From the NCBI RefSeq assembly GCF_001641635.1, contig NZ_LUUB01000092.1, positions 109,913 to 173,912 of the forward strand: a stretch of 64,000 nucleotides of DNA. The letters run 5' to 3'. The notes under the pieces were generated by a model that was not told the origin of the DNA, searched no databases, and saw nothing but the letters and a program-made list of their open reading frames with translations. The translations under genes and the position numbers were made by a program. Below, in pieces: positions 17,084 through 26,340 of the stretch. Source of the DNA: Bradyrhizobium centrolobii (GTDB taxonomy: Bacteria; Pseudomonadota; Alphaproteobacteria; Rhizobiales; Xanthobacteraceae). How positions within the stretch are numbered: the first letter of the stretch is position 1; each line of letters starts with the position of its first letter.

Positions 17084-18862
17084 TTACCCCAGCAACACCG
17101 CATCCGCCGCCGCGACCGACTCTGCGCTCTCCGTCACGGTGCGTTCGAGCGAAGGGGCCTGCACCGTGATGTTTTCGGCGAAGAAGCGGGCGAGCGAGAC
17201 GTAGCGCGGCGCCTCGGTGTTGCCGTCGCCCTTGGCGGCGAGCGCCTCGGCGGCCAGCATGCAGCCGCCGAGCGTGGCGCCAAACTGCTGGAGGTAGGGC
17301 GTGGCGCCGGCAAGCGCGTCGTTCGGCGCCTCAGCCAGCCGCTCCAACAGCCACTTGCTGGTGCGCTTGAGCGCGTCCAGCGCCTCGCGCAATTTGACGC
17401 CGGTGGTGCCGAAGGCGGGATCGTTGGAGGCCTCGACCTGCTTGATGATGCCTGAGAGCTCGCCGAGCAGCGCCCAGACCGCGGTGCCGCCGTTGGCGGC
17501 GAGCTTGCGCGTGACGAGGTCGATTGCCTGGATGCCGTTGGTGCCCTCGTAGATCGCGGTGATGCGCGCATCGCGATAGTGCTGGGCGGCGCCGGTCTCC
17601 TCGATGAAGCCCATGCCGCCATGCACCTGCACGCCGAGATAAGCGACCTCGTTGCCGACATCGGTGGAATAGGCCTTTGCGATCGGCGTCAGCAGCGCCG
17701 CGCGCGCCGCGGCCTCGGCCCGCACGCCCGGATCCCTGGCGCGCGTCGAAACGTCGATTGCAACCGCGGTCGCGTAGCAGATGGTGCGCGCGGCGGCGGT
17801 CTGCGCCCGCATCCGCATCAGCATCCGCTTGACGTCGGGATGGACGAAAATGGCATCGGAGCCGTCGCCCTTCTTGCCGACGGCGCGGCCTTGTCGGCGC
17901 TCCTGCGCATAGGCCAGCGCCTGCTGATAGGCGCGATCGGCGACGCCGACGCCTTCGAGGCCGACGCCGAGGCGGGCCTGGTTCATCATCGTGAACATGC
18001 AGCGCATGCCCTGATTCTCTTCGCCGATCAGGAACCCGATGGCGCCGCCATGGTCGCCCATGGTCATGGTGCAGGTGGGGGAGGCATGCATGCCGAGCTT
18101 GTGCTCGACGCCGCTCGCATGGATATCGTTGCGCGCCCCGAGCGAGCCGTCGGCATTGACCATGAACTTGGGAACAAGAAAGAGCGAAATGCCCTTGGTG
18201 CCGGCCGGCGCATCCGGCAGGCGCGCGAGCACGAAATGCACGATGTTGTCGGTCATGTCGTGCTCGCCATAGGTGATGAAGATCTTCGTCCCCTTGATGC
18301 GATAGGTGCCGTCGGCCTGCCGCTCGGCCCGGGTGCGCAGCGCGCCAACGTCGGAGCCGGCCTGCGGTTCGGTGAGCTGCATCGTGCCGGTCCATTCGCC
18401 GGTGACGAGCTTCTCGAGATAGATCGTCTTCAGCTCCTCGCTGCCATGCGCCTCCAGCGCCTCCATTGCCGAGGCCGTGAGTAGCGGGCAGAGGCCGAAG
18501 GCGACGTTGGAGGCGCTCCAGATCTCGGTGCAGGCGGCGTTGATCGCGAGCGGCAGTCCCTGGCCGCCGAAGGCTTCAGGCCCTGAAACCGCGTTCCAGC
18601 CGCCGTCGGTCCAGCGCTTGTAGGCGTCGGGCCAGCCCGGCGCGGTCGTGACCTTGCCGTCATCGAGCTTGATGCCGTGCTCGTCGCCGACGCGGTTGAG
18701 CGGCGCCAGCACGTCGGTTGCGAACTTGCCGGCTTCCTCCAGCACGGCAGCGGCGATATCGGCGTCGAAATCGCCGTAATGACCGGCCTCCACGGCGGCC
18801 TTGAGGCCCGCGCCGTGGTTGAGCGAAAGCAGCATGTCATTGATCGGCGCGCGATAGGTCAT
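17084..18862 (-). CDS. Acyl-CoA dehydrogenase (DmdC-like, with C-terminal extension)
   Basis: A 592-residue flavoenzyme, longer than the ~390-residue core, as in the DmdC/AcdA-type group with an acetyl-CoA dehydrogenase C-terminal extension. Motifs: FGGQGLPLAINAACTEIWSASN near residue 120, the FAD/substrate loop MQLTEPQAGSDVGAL near residue 160, and YEGTNGIQAIDLVTRKL near residue 440 with the catalytic-Glu region. It oxidises acyl-CoA to the 2-enoyl form and passes electrons to ETF. The crotonase gene nearby fits beta-oxidation-like use. The start has a GGGAGTAAGCC ribosome region. Confidence 0.93.
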   Translation of the reverse strand: MTYRAPINDMLLSLNHGAGLKAAVEAGHYGDFDADIAAAVLEEAGKFATDVLAPLNRVGDEHGIKLDDGKVTTAPGWPDAYKRWTDGGWNAVSGPEAFGGQGLPLAINAACTEIWSASNVAFGLCPLLTASAMEALEAHGSEELKTIYLEKLVTGEWTGTMQLTEPQAGSDVGALRTRAERQADGTYRIKGTKIFITYGEHDMTDNIVHFVLARLPDAPAGTKGISLFLVPKFMVNADGSLGARNDIHASGVEHKLGMHASPTCTMTMGDHGGAIGFLIGEENQGMRCMFTMMNQARLGVGLEGVGVADRAYQQALAYAQERRQGRAVGKKGDGSDAIFVHPDVKRMLMRMRAQTAAARTICYATAVAIDVSTRARDPGVRAEAAARAALLTPIAKAYSTDVGNEVAYLGVQVHGGMGFIEETGAAQHYRDARITAIYEGTNGIQAIDLVTRKLAANGGTAVWALLGELSGIIKQVEASNDPAFGTTGVKLREALDALKRTSKWLLERLAEAPNDALAGATPYLQQFGATLGGCMLAAEALAAKGDGNTEAPRYVSLARFFAENITVQAPSLERTVTESAESVAAADAVLLG

Positions 18863-19127
18863 GGCTTACTCCCGTGGACAGCGTTTGGCGCCGTATTCCC
18901 ACGAAACCGCGGAGGTCTCAATGGCCGGGAGGGCCAACTTTCGTGACTGGGAGGCCAGGCCGGGCGCGGGCAGGGCCGCTGCATCAGAGGGCCGCGCAAA
19001 CCACGCCCGCGGCGGGCGAATTTACGCGCCGAGGCGGTTGAAATGCTCGCCTTCTCTCTATAGACCGGCGGGGCAAACGGGAATCTGCGGTAGCCTGTGC
19101 CTACAGCCGTTCCCGTGAGAAGGCCGT

Positions 19128-19202
19128 TGGGGCGTAGCCAAGCGGTAAGGCAGCGGATTTTGATTCCGCCATTCGGAGGTTCGATCCCTCCCGCCCCAGC
19201 CA
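19128..19202 (+). tRNA. tRNA-Gln (anticodon TTG)
   Basis: A complete cloverleaf can be drawn: acceptor arms TGGGGCG and CGCCCCA, discriminator G and encoded CCA; D arm around AGCCAAGCGGTAAGGC; anticodon stem GCGGA-TTTTGAT-TCCGC with TTG; T arm GGAGG-TTCGATC-CCTCC. Its 3' 47 bases are the attachment-site repeat copied at 25313 and 60082, so this gene is the insertion target of two islands and stays intact upstream of them. Confidence 0.97.
19156..19202 (+). repeat. Attachment site 1 (inside tRNA-Gln)
   Basis: A 47-base segment, from the anticodon loop of tRNA-Gln to its CCA end, that recurs without mismatch at 25313-25359 and 60082-60128. It is the left boundary of island A. The 3' half of a tRNA gene is the classic crossover region of tyrosine-recombinase elements. 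Confidence 0.92.
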
Positions 19203-19455
19203 GCGCTTAAGCTGGCGAGTTCGCTATATGAGTATCGCCATTCCCACCAAGTTTTTCTGGCGCGTTTGGAAGTGTCCAATGCTCGGTCCAGAATCGAACT
19301 AGCGGCGTCGTGCATCACATCGACCATATTGGCTTGTCCCCGTGGTTTCATCCGCAACATATGCTGCGGGGAGGCCACGCCGACAGGTCTGTTATGCGCT
19401 CATGGTAGAATAGAGTATTACGGCGCACAAATCGGACAACCTGTCGTGTCCCAGT
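19203..19455. repeat. Left terminal repeat of island A
   Basis: This stretch matches 25360-25612 with scattered differences. It includes a 33-base identical block (19303-19335 and 25466-25498) and a shared AAATCGGACAACC near the right limit. Frames through it carry stops in one copy or the other, so it is probably non-coding recombination-end DNA. TTTGGAAG at 19265 lies exactly as far from its att site as TTTGGAAA at 25422 does from its own. Confidence 0.75.
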
Positions 19456-19766
19456 GGTGGTGTAGCTCGGGGGTCAACAAGCAGTTCGGAAAAGCGAGTG
19501 ATCGTGTGTCCGTGCGTTCGTTCAGTGGCTGCGGCGATACGCATGGTAGTTCAAAGAAAGACTTCTTCATGAGCAGTCGTGCGGGATTGCCACGACACCG
19601 GCACTGCCGAATCGTGCCGGTAGTCGGTTGGATTCTACAGATTTTTGACGCGCCCGACGAAATGCCCAGATCATTCCGGTGATCATTGTAGAAGGCCACT
19701 TCCGAATCTGCCGAACAGGAGTGCCAATAGCGAGGGGCTTGGTGCCTCTCGAAACTGGAGCTCGCC

Positions 19767-20615
19767 ATGTTCAGACCTCTGGGTACTCAGCGCTTTAACC
19801 CTCCCACTTCCGAATTCTCGCCGGGACCCGCGCCATTTCTTGAATGGATCGAGACGAGCAAGCTGATGGTCGATGTTACATATCAACGCGAAATCGGCCG
19901 CCGCGGCGCCGTAAACGTCAACCAAATTGCTGAGAATTTCGATTGGTCAAAGTTTGCTCCGGTGATCGTGGCGCCGGTTGAAGGAGGGCACTTCGCCATC
20001 GTCGACGGGCAGCATCGAACGACTGCTGCCATGCTTCGTGGTCAAGAGAAAGTGCCGTGTCAGGTTGTCCAGGCAGATCGGGCAAAGCAGGCAGCCGCCT
20101 ATGCAGCCGTGAACGGTAACATCACAAAGACAACTGCTCAGCAGCTATATCATGCCAAGTTGGCGGCCAAAGATCCGAATGCGTTGGCACTCGCTGAGAT
20201 ATGTTTGGCCGCCGAGGTCGAAATACTGAGGAAGAATCTGATCCGGTCTGAAGTAAAGAAGGGACAGACCTACGCGGTCACAGCGCTCAACAGATGCCTT
20301 GCAAAATATGGGCGGGACACACTCATCACGGCGCTTCAGTGCATCACGCAGACTGCGGACGGGAATGCAGGCTTTGTTCGATCGACCATTGTCGAGGCAT
20401 TGTGTGAGGTACTACACGAGGCGCCCAGGTGGCGAGAAGCTGGAGAGGAGCTGCTTCGCGCCATGGACAAGTTCAAGTTCGCTGATGCATGGGATCAAGT
20501 TGCCGCAGGTCGTGACAAGATATTCCCTTCTACGGCGAGCAAAATGATGGCTGAGAAAATCCAAAGGTTTCTGTCACGCAGATTGGGGGCGGGATCCATC
20601 AAGGATGCTGCTTGA
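19767..20615 (+). CDS. ParB/Srx-fold (ParB N-terminal-like) protein
   Basis: A 282-residue protein with GGAG six bases before its ATG. Residues 25-110 form a ParB-N-like domain: LMVDVTYQREIGRRG, VNVNQIAENFDWSKFAPVIVAP and IVDGQHRTTAAMLRG, which carries the D-G-x-x-R nucleotide-binding motif. The C-terminal 170 residues are helical and unlike ParB's DNA-binding part. Such stand-alone proteins occur on phages and islands and may be CTPase- or nuclease-like regulators. Base composition is visibly less GC-rich than the flanking backbone genes, which fits transfer. No ParA partner is present. Confidence 0.75.
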   Translation: MFRPLGTQRFNPPTSEFSPGPAPFLEWIETSKLMVDVTYQREIGRRGAVNVNQIAENFDWSKFAPVIVAPVEGGHFAIVDGQHRTTAAMLRGQEKVPCQVVQADRAKQAAAYAAVNGNITKTTAQQLYHAKLAAKDPNALALAEICLAAEVEILRKNLIRSEVKKGQTYAVTALNRCLAKYGRDTLITALQCITQTADGNAGFVRSTIVEALCEVLHEAPRWREAGEELLRAMDKFKFADAWDQVAAGRDKIFPSTASKMMAEKIQRFLSRRLGAGSIKDAA

Positions 20616-20940
20616 TCGACCTTGTTGCATCAATGAATGTCCTGGCGGACTAGTCTAGAGAGCTGCGGAGTCTTCTGGAGCTGTCAGGCGCTGGGAGGTT
20701 AGTAGTCGCCCAGATCGACGAGCAATGAGGCCGCCAGGCCTTCTTCGGCGATAGAGAGCTTTCGGCATTGCGGCGGTCGCCATGCGATGCGGCGCCGCTT
20801 GTCGGACGACAACGGTTGCCGCTGTGAGGGCAGCACAGAGTTTCGAAAGTGTCCGTCACGGGCGACGTTGCTTGGTGGGCTTCGAAAAGTTCCCTATTTG
20901 TTCCATTTAATCAATGCCTATCCCTCGCAACTCACCAAGG

Positions 20941-21037
20941 ATTTGCCTACTTAAAAAGGCATTAATGCCGATATTCGATAAAAGAACTTCTATGTAGGGC
21001 ATTGTGCGAGTCGAAGTGGAGTTTATAGTAGGCAAAT
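20941..21037. promoter_or_regulatory. Candidate HipB operator region
   Basis: ATTTGCCTACT (20941-20951) and AGTAGGCAAAT (21027-21037) are perfect inverted copies 75 bases apart, 40-140 bases upstream of hipB. Between them lies the 12-base palindrome GGCATTAATGCC (20958-20969). The whole 20.6-21.1 kb gap is AT-rich and gene-free. Known HipB proteins bind several palindromic sites in their own promoter and loop DNA, so this arrangement is a plausible autoregulatory operator. The assignment is inference. Confidence 0.5.
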
Positions 21038-21077
21038 TACCATCAGATGGACGTATTGACTATTATAGGCTGCAAGT

Positions 21078-21329
21078 ATGGACCTTATCGAACTCGGCGA
21101 GCGTGTTAAGGCGGCCCGTAAATCCAAGGGATGGTCGCAGACCAAGCTGGCGCAAACTGCCGGCATCAGCCGCGCACGCCTGGAGGCGCTGGAGAATGCC
21201 CGCCTTGCGGAAATGGGCATCAAACATCTGCTTCGTATTTTGAATGCGTTAGATCTCGACCTGAGGTTGACGCAGCTTAATCGCGGTCGCCCGACACTTG
21301 AGGATCTGGCAGCGGAGGAGGCTCGCTAA
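21078..21329 (+). CDS. hipB: HipB-type antitoxin, XRE helix-turn-helix
   Basis: An 83-residue protein with one XRE helix-turn-helix (LGERVKAARKSKGWSQTKLAQTAGISRARLEALEN, residues 6-40) and a short C-terminal strand/helix (LDLDLRLTQLNRG). It directly precedes a HipA kinase with a one-base stop/start overlap (TAATG), the normal layout of type II hipBA modules. In that family the antitoxin both neutralises HipA and represses the operon. Confidence 0.88.
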   Translation: MDLIELGERVKAARKSKGWSQTKLAQTAGISRARLEALENARLAEMGIKHLLRILNALDLDLRLTQLNRGRPTLEDLAAEEAR

Positions 21330-22570
21330 TGCTCCGCGTCTGGACAGATCAGCAGTCCGCTGGACATTTGGACCGCCATGGACCGCGAGGGACAGCTTTC
21401 GTCTACGAGCCGAAAGCGGCAGCCGAACGTGCAGTCTCGATCACGATGCCAGTGCGAACGGCATCTTGGAATACGCAACACGGTCTTGCGCCGATATTCG
21501 ACATGAATCTCCCGGAGGGGGCGCTCCGGGCGTACCTTGTGCGAAGTTTTGCCAAGGCGACCGGAACGTTTGATGATTTCGATTTGCTGGCGGTTGTTGG
21601 ACGAACCCAGATCGGGCGCATCCGTTACTCTGATCTCGATGCCGAGCTAAATGAGGACGTGCCATTCCAATCGATGGACGAGATCCTCAGTGCAAAGCGC
21701 GGTGGCGAGCTGTTCGCTTATCTTCTTGAGAAGTTCGCGGTCCATTCGGGGCTTTCGGGCGTCCAGCCGAAGGTGATGATCCGCGCCGTCGACGACGCTG
21801 GAAAAGGTATGGGCGATCGCCAATCCCAGAGCTTCCGCAGCGCTACGCACATCGTAAAATTCTGGGACCCGAACGAATATCCCGAACTGGCCGCCAACGA
21901 ACATTTCTGCCTGTCGGCCGCAAAGGCCATGGGATTGACTGTTCCGGATTTCCAGCTTTCGGAAAGCGGTGCAGCCATCCTGATAGAGCGCTTTGACCTC
22001 GGGCCGGATGGGGTTTATCTGGGCTACGAAGATTTCTGCGTGCTGAACGGGATTTCCTCTGCAGAGAAATACAACGGAGGCTATGAAACGCGGCTGTTCA
22101 AGCGTGTCCGGGACTTCATCGACCCCGCCGAACGACGGGGTGCGCTCGAGGATCTGTTCAAGCTGTTCGTGCTCAACTGTGCGCTCCGCAACGGCGACGC
22201 ACATCTGAAGAACTTCGGTGTCATCTATGAAGATGTGACCGGTCCCGCACGTCTTGCGCCGACCTACGATCTCGTCAGCACGCTGCCCTATCTGCCGAAG
22301 GATTGCATGGCGCTGACGCTAAACGGTTCCACCAACTGGCCAGACCGCAAAGCGTTGATTCGTCTCGGCCAAACTCGATGCGACCTTTCCGTGCAGACGA
22401 TCAACGAGATCATGGACCAAACCGCTGATGTTCTGACGAAGTTGGCACCGGAGGTGGCGAAGTATTTCAGTGAGAATTCGACTCATCGTGAGATCGGAGG
22501 GAGACTTCTCGCGGCTTGGCAGACAGGCATTCGAGAGAGTCTTGGCTTTTCGAGAGCCGCGCTCGCGTAG
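21329..22570 (+). CDS. hipA: HipA-type serine/threonine kinase toxin
   Basis: A 413-residue protein with the HipA N-terminal subdomain (LRVWTDQQSAGHLDRHG, TASWNTQHGLAPIFDMNLPEG) and the kinase core. It shows SGVQPKVMIR (the P-loop-like GVQPK, near residue 145), HIVKFW with the ATP-binding Lys near residue 173, the catalytic NGDAHLKNFGV near residue 290 and PTYDLVSTLPY near residue 310. All key residues look intact. The best-known HipA phosphorylates glutamyl-tRNA synthetase and induces dormancy; this one's target is unknown. The pair probably stabilises island A or provides persistence or defence. Confidence 0.9.
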   Translation: MLRVWTDQQSAGHLDRHGPRGTAFVYEPKAAAERAVSITMPVRTASWNTQHGLAPIFDMNLPEGALRAYLVRSFAKATGTFDDFDLLAVVGRTQIGRIRYSDLDAELNEDVPFQSMDEILSAKRGGELFAYLLEKFAVHSGLSGVQPKVMIRAVDDAGKGMGDRQSQSFRSATHIVKFWDPNEYPELAANEHFCLSAAKAMGLTVPDFQLSESGAAILIERFDLGPDGVYLGYEDFCVLNGISSAEKYNGGYETRLFKRVRDFIDPAERRGALEDLFKLFVLNCALRNGDAHLKNFGVIYEDVTGPARLAPTYDLVSTLPYLPKDCMALTLNGSTNWPDRKALIRLGQTRCDLSVQTINEIMDQTADVLTKLAPEVAKYFSENSTHREIGGRLLAAWQTGIRESLGFSRAALA

Positions 22571-22717
22571 CGAACCAAAGCCAAGCCTATCGTGGCGCGT
22601 TCAATCCGCAGTGGATTTTGGTCTTGCTGGGGGTGTGTCGCAATCGCCCAGGAGCTAGGATCAGCCATCAACATCGTCGCGAGACAACCCTGTCGGAGCT
22701 GAACGCGGGGTGCGTCG

Positions 22718-25198
22718 ATGGAATCGATGCACCCTAGCTGCGAGCCCTCCGTGAAACCGAACAAAGAAGCCAAACTTTCTCGCACCCACGCGCCTGTTGA
22801 TCTATCGCCGGCCGACTGGCAGCGCGGTTTGCGCCGCCAGTTCGGCCGCGAGCAATCCTTCGTGCTGAAAAATCTCGGCAGCGAGCCGTTCTTCTCCGAG
22901 TTTCTGGTCACCAATCCCAATTCGAAATCGAGTTACCGCGTGGCGGTACGGGGCCTGGGACCTGGAGGCAATTTCTGCTCATGCCCCGATTACGCAACGA
23001 ATGAATTGGGAACCTGCAAGCACCTGGAGTTCACGCTCGCCCAATTGGAGAGAAAGCGAGGCGCGAAAGCCGCGTTCGCACGCCGCTACCGGCCGGCGTT
23101 CTCCGAGCTCTATTTGCGCAACGCAGGCCAGTGCCGCGTGCACTTCCGTGCCGGGACGGATTGTCCGCCGGCGGTGAGGCTGGCTGCCGATCGGTTGTTC
23201 GATATGAAGCGCGATGGAATCCTCTCGGACGGCCGCCTGGGCGAGCTCGAGCGCTTCATGACCTTGGTCTCGAAGAGCGGTCACGAGTTTCGCGCCTATG
23301 ACGATGTTCTCGATTTCATCGCTGGAAGGCAGGACGCCGACCGGCGAGCGTCGAAGCTCGAGCGATTGTTCCCGCGCGGCGCCGCCGACCCCAAGCTGCG
23401 GGGCCTCCTGAAGGTGGAGCTCTATCCCTACCAGGCCGAGGGCGCGCTGTTCGCGGTCAGGGCCGGTCGGGCGTTGATCGGCGACGACATGGGATTGGGC
23501 AAGACGATCCAGGCGATCGCCGCGACGGAAATACTGGCCCGCCACTTCGGCGTATCGAGAGTCCTGGTGATTTGCCCGACATCGCTCAAATACCAATGGC
23601 AGAGCGAAATAGCTCGCTTTTCCGGGCGGCGAGGCAAGCGCGCGGCGCGCGTCATGGTTGGCGGGCGAGCCCAACGGCAGAACGACTACGGGCTGGACGA
23701 CTTCTGCAAGATTACGAACTATGAGAAGCTGCAGCCCGATCTCGACCTAATCGCTGCCTGGGCACCTGAACTGGTCATCGTCGACGAAGCTCAGCGTGTA
23801 AAGAACTGGAACACGGTTGCAGCGCGAGCTTTGAAACGCATCGACAGCCCATATGCGATCGTTTTGACTGGAACGCCCCTGGAGAACAAGCTGGAAGAAC
23901 TGATCTCGATCGTGCAATTCGTCGATCAGCACCGATTGGGCCCGACCTGGAAGCTCTTGCACGAACATCAGGTCAAGGACGAGGCCGGCCGCGTTACCGG
24001 TTATACGAGGCTGGAGAAGATCGGCCAAACTTTGGCGCCCATCATGATTCGCCGGCGAAAGTCGGAGGTGCTGCAGCAATTGCCCAGCCGGACGGATCAA
24101 AACGTGCTGGTACCAATGACCGAGCCGCAAAAGCTCTATCATCAGGAAAACGCGGATATCGTGGCCAGGATTGTCCAGCGCTGGCGCAAGACCAAGTTTC
24201 TCTCGGACAAGGATCAACGGCGCCTGACCTGCGCCCTTCAGAACATGCGCATGTCCTGCAACAGCACTTATCTGCTCGACCTGCAGACCGACCACGGCGT
24301 CAAGGCCGACGAACTGGCCGCTCTGCTCGAGCAGTTGTTTGTGACGCCGGAGGCCAAGGCCGTGGTCTTTTCGCAATGGACCCGGACGCACGACATCCTC
24401 ATCCGCCGCTTGGAGGCGCGTGGGATCGGCTATGTCAGTTTCCATGGCAGCGTGCCGTCGGACAAACGGCCGGAGTTGATTCAGCGCTTTCGCGACGATC
24501 CCACCTGTCGCGTATTCCTGTCGACTGACGCCGGCAGCACAGGCCTTAATCTGCAGCATGCGTCGACACTGGTGAACATGGATCTGCCATGGAATCCGGC
24601 CGTGCTCGAACAACGCATCGCACGCGTCCATCGGCTCGGCCAGGCGCGGCCGGTTCAGGTCGTCAATTTCGTCGCGAAAGGCTCGATCGAAGAGGGCATG
24701 CTTTCGGTGCTGGCATTCAAACGCTCGTTGTCGGAAGGAATCCTCGATGGTGGCAATGGCGAGATTTCACTTGGCGGGTCGCGGCTCAACCGCTTCCTGA
24801 AGGATGTGGAAGGTGTCACAGGAAGTATGGGCGTAGACGAGGCTATCTCTCCTGCTGAGGAGGCTGGAAGAGTCGACGACGCCACCAGCGGACAATCGGT
24901 CGGCGCGGTCGATGCAGATCCAGTTGCCGGCGCTGGCGAGATGGACGTCGCGGAAGCCGGCGAAGCCGGGCAAGGGTTGCGCGAGGCATCTCCTGATCCG
25001 TGGCAGGTGCTGCTGCAGATGGGGGCACAGTTCGTTGGCGCCATCGCGGCCTCGAACGGCTCCGAAGCACAGCCATGGATCGAGCGTGGTCCGCGCACCG
25101 GCGGGCCGAGCCTCAGGATTCCGCTGCCGCCACCGGAAATGGCGAGGCAACTGGCCGATGTGCTTTCGGCGATAGCCGAGAGTCTGCGTGGACGGTAG
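22718..25198 (+). CDS. SNF2-family helicase with SWIM zinc finger
   Basis: An 826-residue protein. The N-terminus has a SWIM finger, FCSCPDYATNELGTCKHLEF (CxC...CxH, near residues 87-105). The SNF2 ATPase core follows: LYPYQAEGALFAV (Q-motif area), GDDMGLGKTIQAIA (Walker A, near residue 255), VDEAQ (a DEAQ rather than DEAH box, near residue 350), VLTGTPLENKLEE, VVFSQWTRTHDILI, STDAGSTGLNLQHA and RIARVHRLGQARPVQV (motif VI, near residue 640). A low-complexity acidic linker precedes a ~70-residue C-terminal tail. Such ATPases remodel protein-DNA complexes and occur in several defence systems, but no nuclease or methylase accompanies it here. Confidence 0.9.
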   Translation: MESMHPSCEPSVKPNKEAKLSRTHAPVDLSPADWQRGLRRQFGREQSFVLKNLGSEPFFSEFLVTNPNSKSSYRVAVRGLGPGGNFCSCPDYATNELGTCKHLEFTLAQLERKRGAKAAFARRYRPAFSELYLRNAGQCRVHFRAGTDCPPAVRLAADRLFDMKRDGILSDGRLGELERFMTLVSKSGHEFRAYDDVLDFIAGRQDADRRASKLERLFPRGAADPKLRGLLKVELYPYQAEGALFAVRAGRALIGDDMGLGKTIQAIAATEILARHFGVSRVLVICPTSLKYQWQSEIARFSGRRGKRAARVMVGGRAQRQNDYGLDDFCKITNYEKLQPDLDLIAAWAPELVIVDEAQRVKNWNTVAARALKRIDSPYAIVLTGTPLENKLEELISIVQFVDQHRLGPTWKLLHEHQVKDEAGRVTGYTRLEKIGQTLAPIMIRRRKSEVLQQLPSRTDQNVLVPMTEPQKLYHQENADIVARIVQRWRKTKFLSDKDQRRLTCALQNMRMSCNSTYLLDLQTDHGVKADELAALLEQLFVTPEAKAVVFSQWTRTHDILIRRLEARGIGYVSFHGSVPSDKRPELIQRFRDDPTCRVFLSTDAGSTGLNLQHASTLVNMDLPWNPAVLEQRIARVHRLGQARPVQVVNFVAKGSIEEGMLSVLAFKRSLSEGILDGGNGEISLGGSRLNRFLKDVEGVTGSMGVDEAISPAEEAGRVDDATSGQSVGAVDADPVAGAGEMDVAEAGEAGQGLREASPDPWQVLLQMGAQFVGAIAASNGSEAQPWIERGPRTGGPSLRIPLPPPEMARQLADVLSAIAESLRGR

Positions 25199-25221
25199 CC
25201 TCGATGGAGGGCTGCCTCCAT

Positions 25222-25312
25222 ATTTGGAAACGGCTGCCAACCTATTGAGATTGTTGAAGCGTGTTTTGACCGTTTCTTCCAATGCGCATTGAAATCGTTG
25301 GATAATCAAACG
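25222..25312. repeat. Right terminal repeat of island A
   Basis: 91 bases ending exactly at att site 2. By ungapped hand alignment about 69 of the 91 match 59991-60081, which abuts att site 3. The shared parts include ATTTGGAAAC at the outer end, AACCTATTGAG, TTTGACCGTTT and ATAATCAAAC next to the att core. Confidence 0.8.
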
Positions 25313-25359
25313 GATTTTGATTCCGCCATTCGGAGGTTCGATCCCTCCCGCCCCAGCCA
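25313..25359 (+). repeat. Attachment site 2 (island A / island B junction)
   Basis: An exact copy of the 47-base tRNA-Gln 3' segment without the 5' half of the tRNA, so it is not a functional tRNA. It separates the right end of island A from the left end of island B. Confidence 0.92.
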
Positions 25360-25612
25360 GCACTCAAGCTGCTGAGTTCGTTATGTAAGCAGCTCCATTC
25401 CCGCCAAATTGTTGGGGCGCGTTTGGAAATGGACCTTTTGAAGCTCGGTCGAAAATCGAACTAAACGGCGTCGTGCATCACATCGACCATATTGGCTTAT
25501 CTCCGTGGCGTTCATCCCAACCTATACCGCGGACGCTACTCGGGCAGGTCTGTTACGCCCCTCATCGTAGAATAGGGTATTGGGGCGAACAAATCGGACA
25601 ACCGGTCGAAAT
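25360..25612. repeat. Left terminal repeat of island B
   Basis: Counterpart of 19203-19455. Shared blocks include CAAGCTG, GAGTTCG, a TTTGGAA(A/G) site 63 bases beyond the att core in both, the 33-base identical block starting at 25466, and TAGAATAG(G/A)GTATT near 25570. Confidence 0.75.
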
Positions 25613-26340
25613 GATGCACTTGTGCGCAATTGGCGCGCGGCCGAAATTCGGAACAGACGTATGGCTGGGCTTTCGGCTCACCAGAGGGGCGATCTAACTT
25701 CGTCACGCATTGCGGGTGGGGTTGCGGTGGATCGCTTCGTGTCCCGCACCGCTCGCTCCCGCTTGTCGCAGACAACGCCTCGACTACGTGTCTGGCTGCG
25801 AGCAAGTCCTTGTGATTCCCCCGCGGCCCCTGCGATAGACCAGAAACGCTCCAGTGCCGAAGGCACGCTGCCGAGCATGACCAAAAACACGATCATGACG
25901 GTAGGCTAGCTGTGATGGCGCACCATTTTGATGGGAGTCAACGTCACGTCTGCGCCTCCTGCTCAGAAATCATAACCTTCGTTTCGCCCGCTGGTTCTGA
26001 CCGAGCGCAAGCGTCCGCGGGACCAAACCAGGATGCTTTGCTTCTGTTACCGATGTTGAGGGAAGCGATCTTGGCTACCTATGCGAAAACGGCAAAATTG
26101 TCGCTTTGGTCGAAGCGATCTTTGTCGGCAAGACGCGCTATGCAAAAACGGCAAGAAGACTGCACACCAGGAAATTGTGGCATGTAAGGCACAGTCTCCC
26201 GCTAAAGATGCATAAGCTGGGAAAGCGCCGATTCCGCATAGACGTGCTGTGGTAGTGTCTGCTTCGTTTTCCGAGTCCTCACGCGGCCGGATTGTTCTTC
26301 GGTTGAGACAGGAGGACAGTAGAAGGGTGGGGATCGGCAG
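25613..26340. other. Gene-poor left part of island B
   Basis: About 730 bases with no complete gene. Between 26050 and 26190 one plus frame reads like protein (GSDLGYLCENGKIVALVEAIFV, then RYAKTARRL) without a start, so it may be a gene remnant. Two CTATGC-N6-GGCA sequences (26079-26094 and 26138-26153) lie inside it, in tandem; they resemble the island motif but no leftward gene follows, so I do not count them. Confidence 0.45.

Larger units (their letters stand above)
19203..25359. mobile_element. Island A: integrase-less tRNA-Gln island (6.2 kb)
   Basis: Bounded by att repeats 1 and 2. Cargo is a ParB-like protein, a HipB/HipA pair and a SWIM-SNF2 helicase. No gene resembles a tyrosine or serine recombinase, a replication protein or a transfer protein. 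Its first ~250 bases and last ~90 bases resemble those of island B, so the two are related elements that share recombination ends. It would need an integrase supplied in trans, like a cis-mobilisable element, or it lost its own. Confidence 0.8.

Noticed and set aside
19266..19682. A 138-residue open frame after tRNA-Gln
   Set aside because: It spans the terminal repeat shared with island B, where the frame is broken by stops; composition is unlike protein.
25313..25359. A second tRNA-Gln gene
   Set aside because: Only the 3' half of the tRNA is present; the acceptor 5' strand and D arm are missing. Same for 60082-60128.
26079..26153. Two CTATGC-N6-GGCA sequences resembling the island motif
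   Set aside because: They lie in tandem in a coding-like remnant, have AAA where the motif has TTC, and no leftward gene follows. Counted as look-alikes only.
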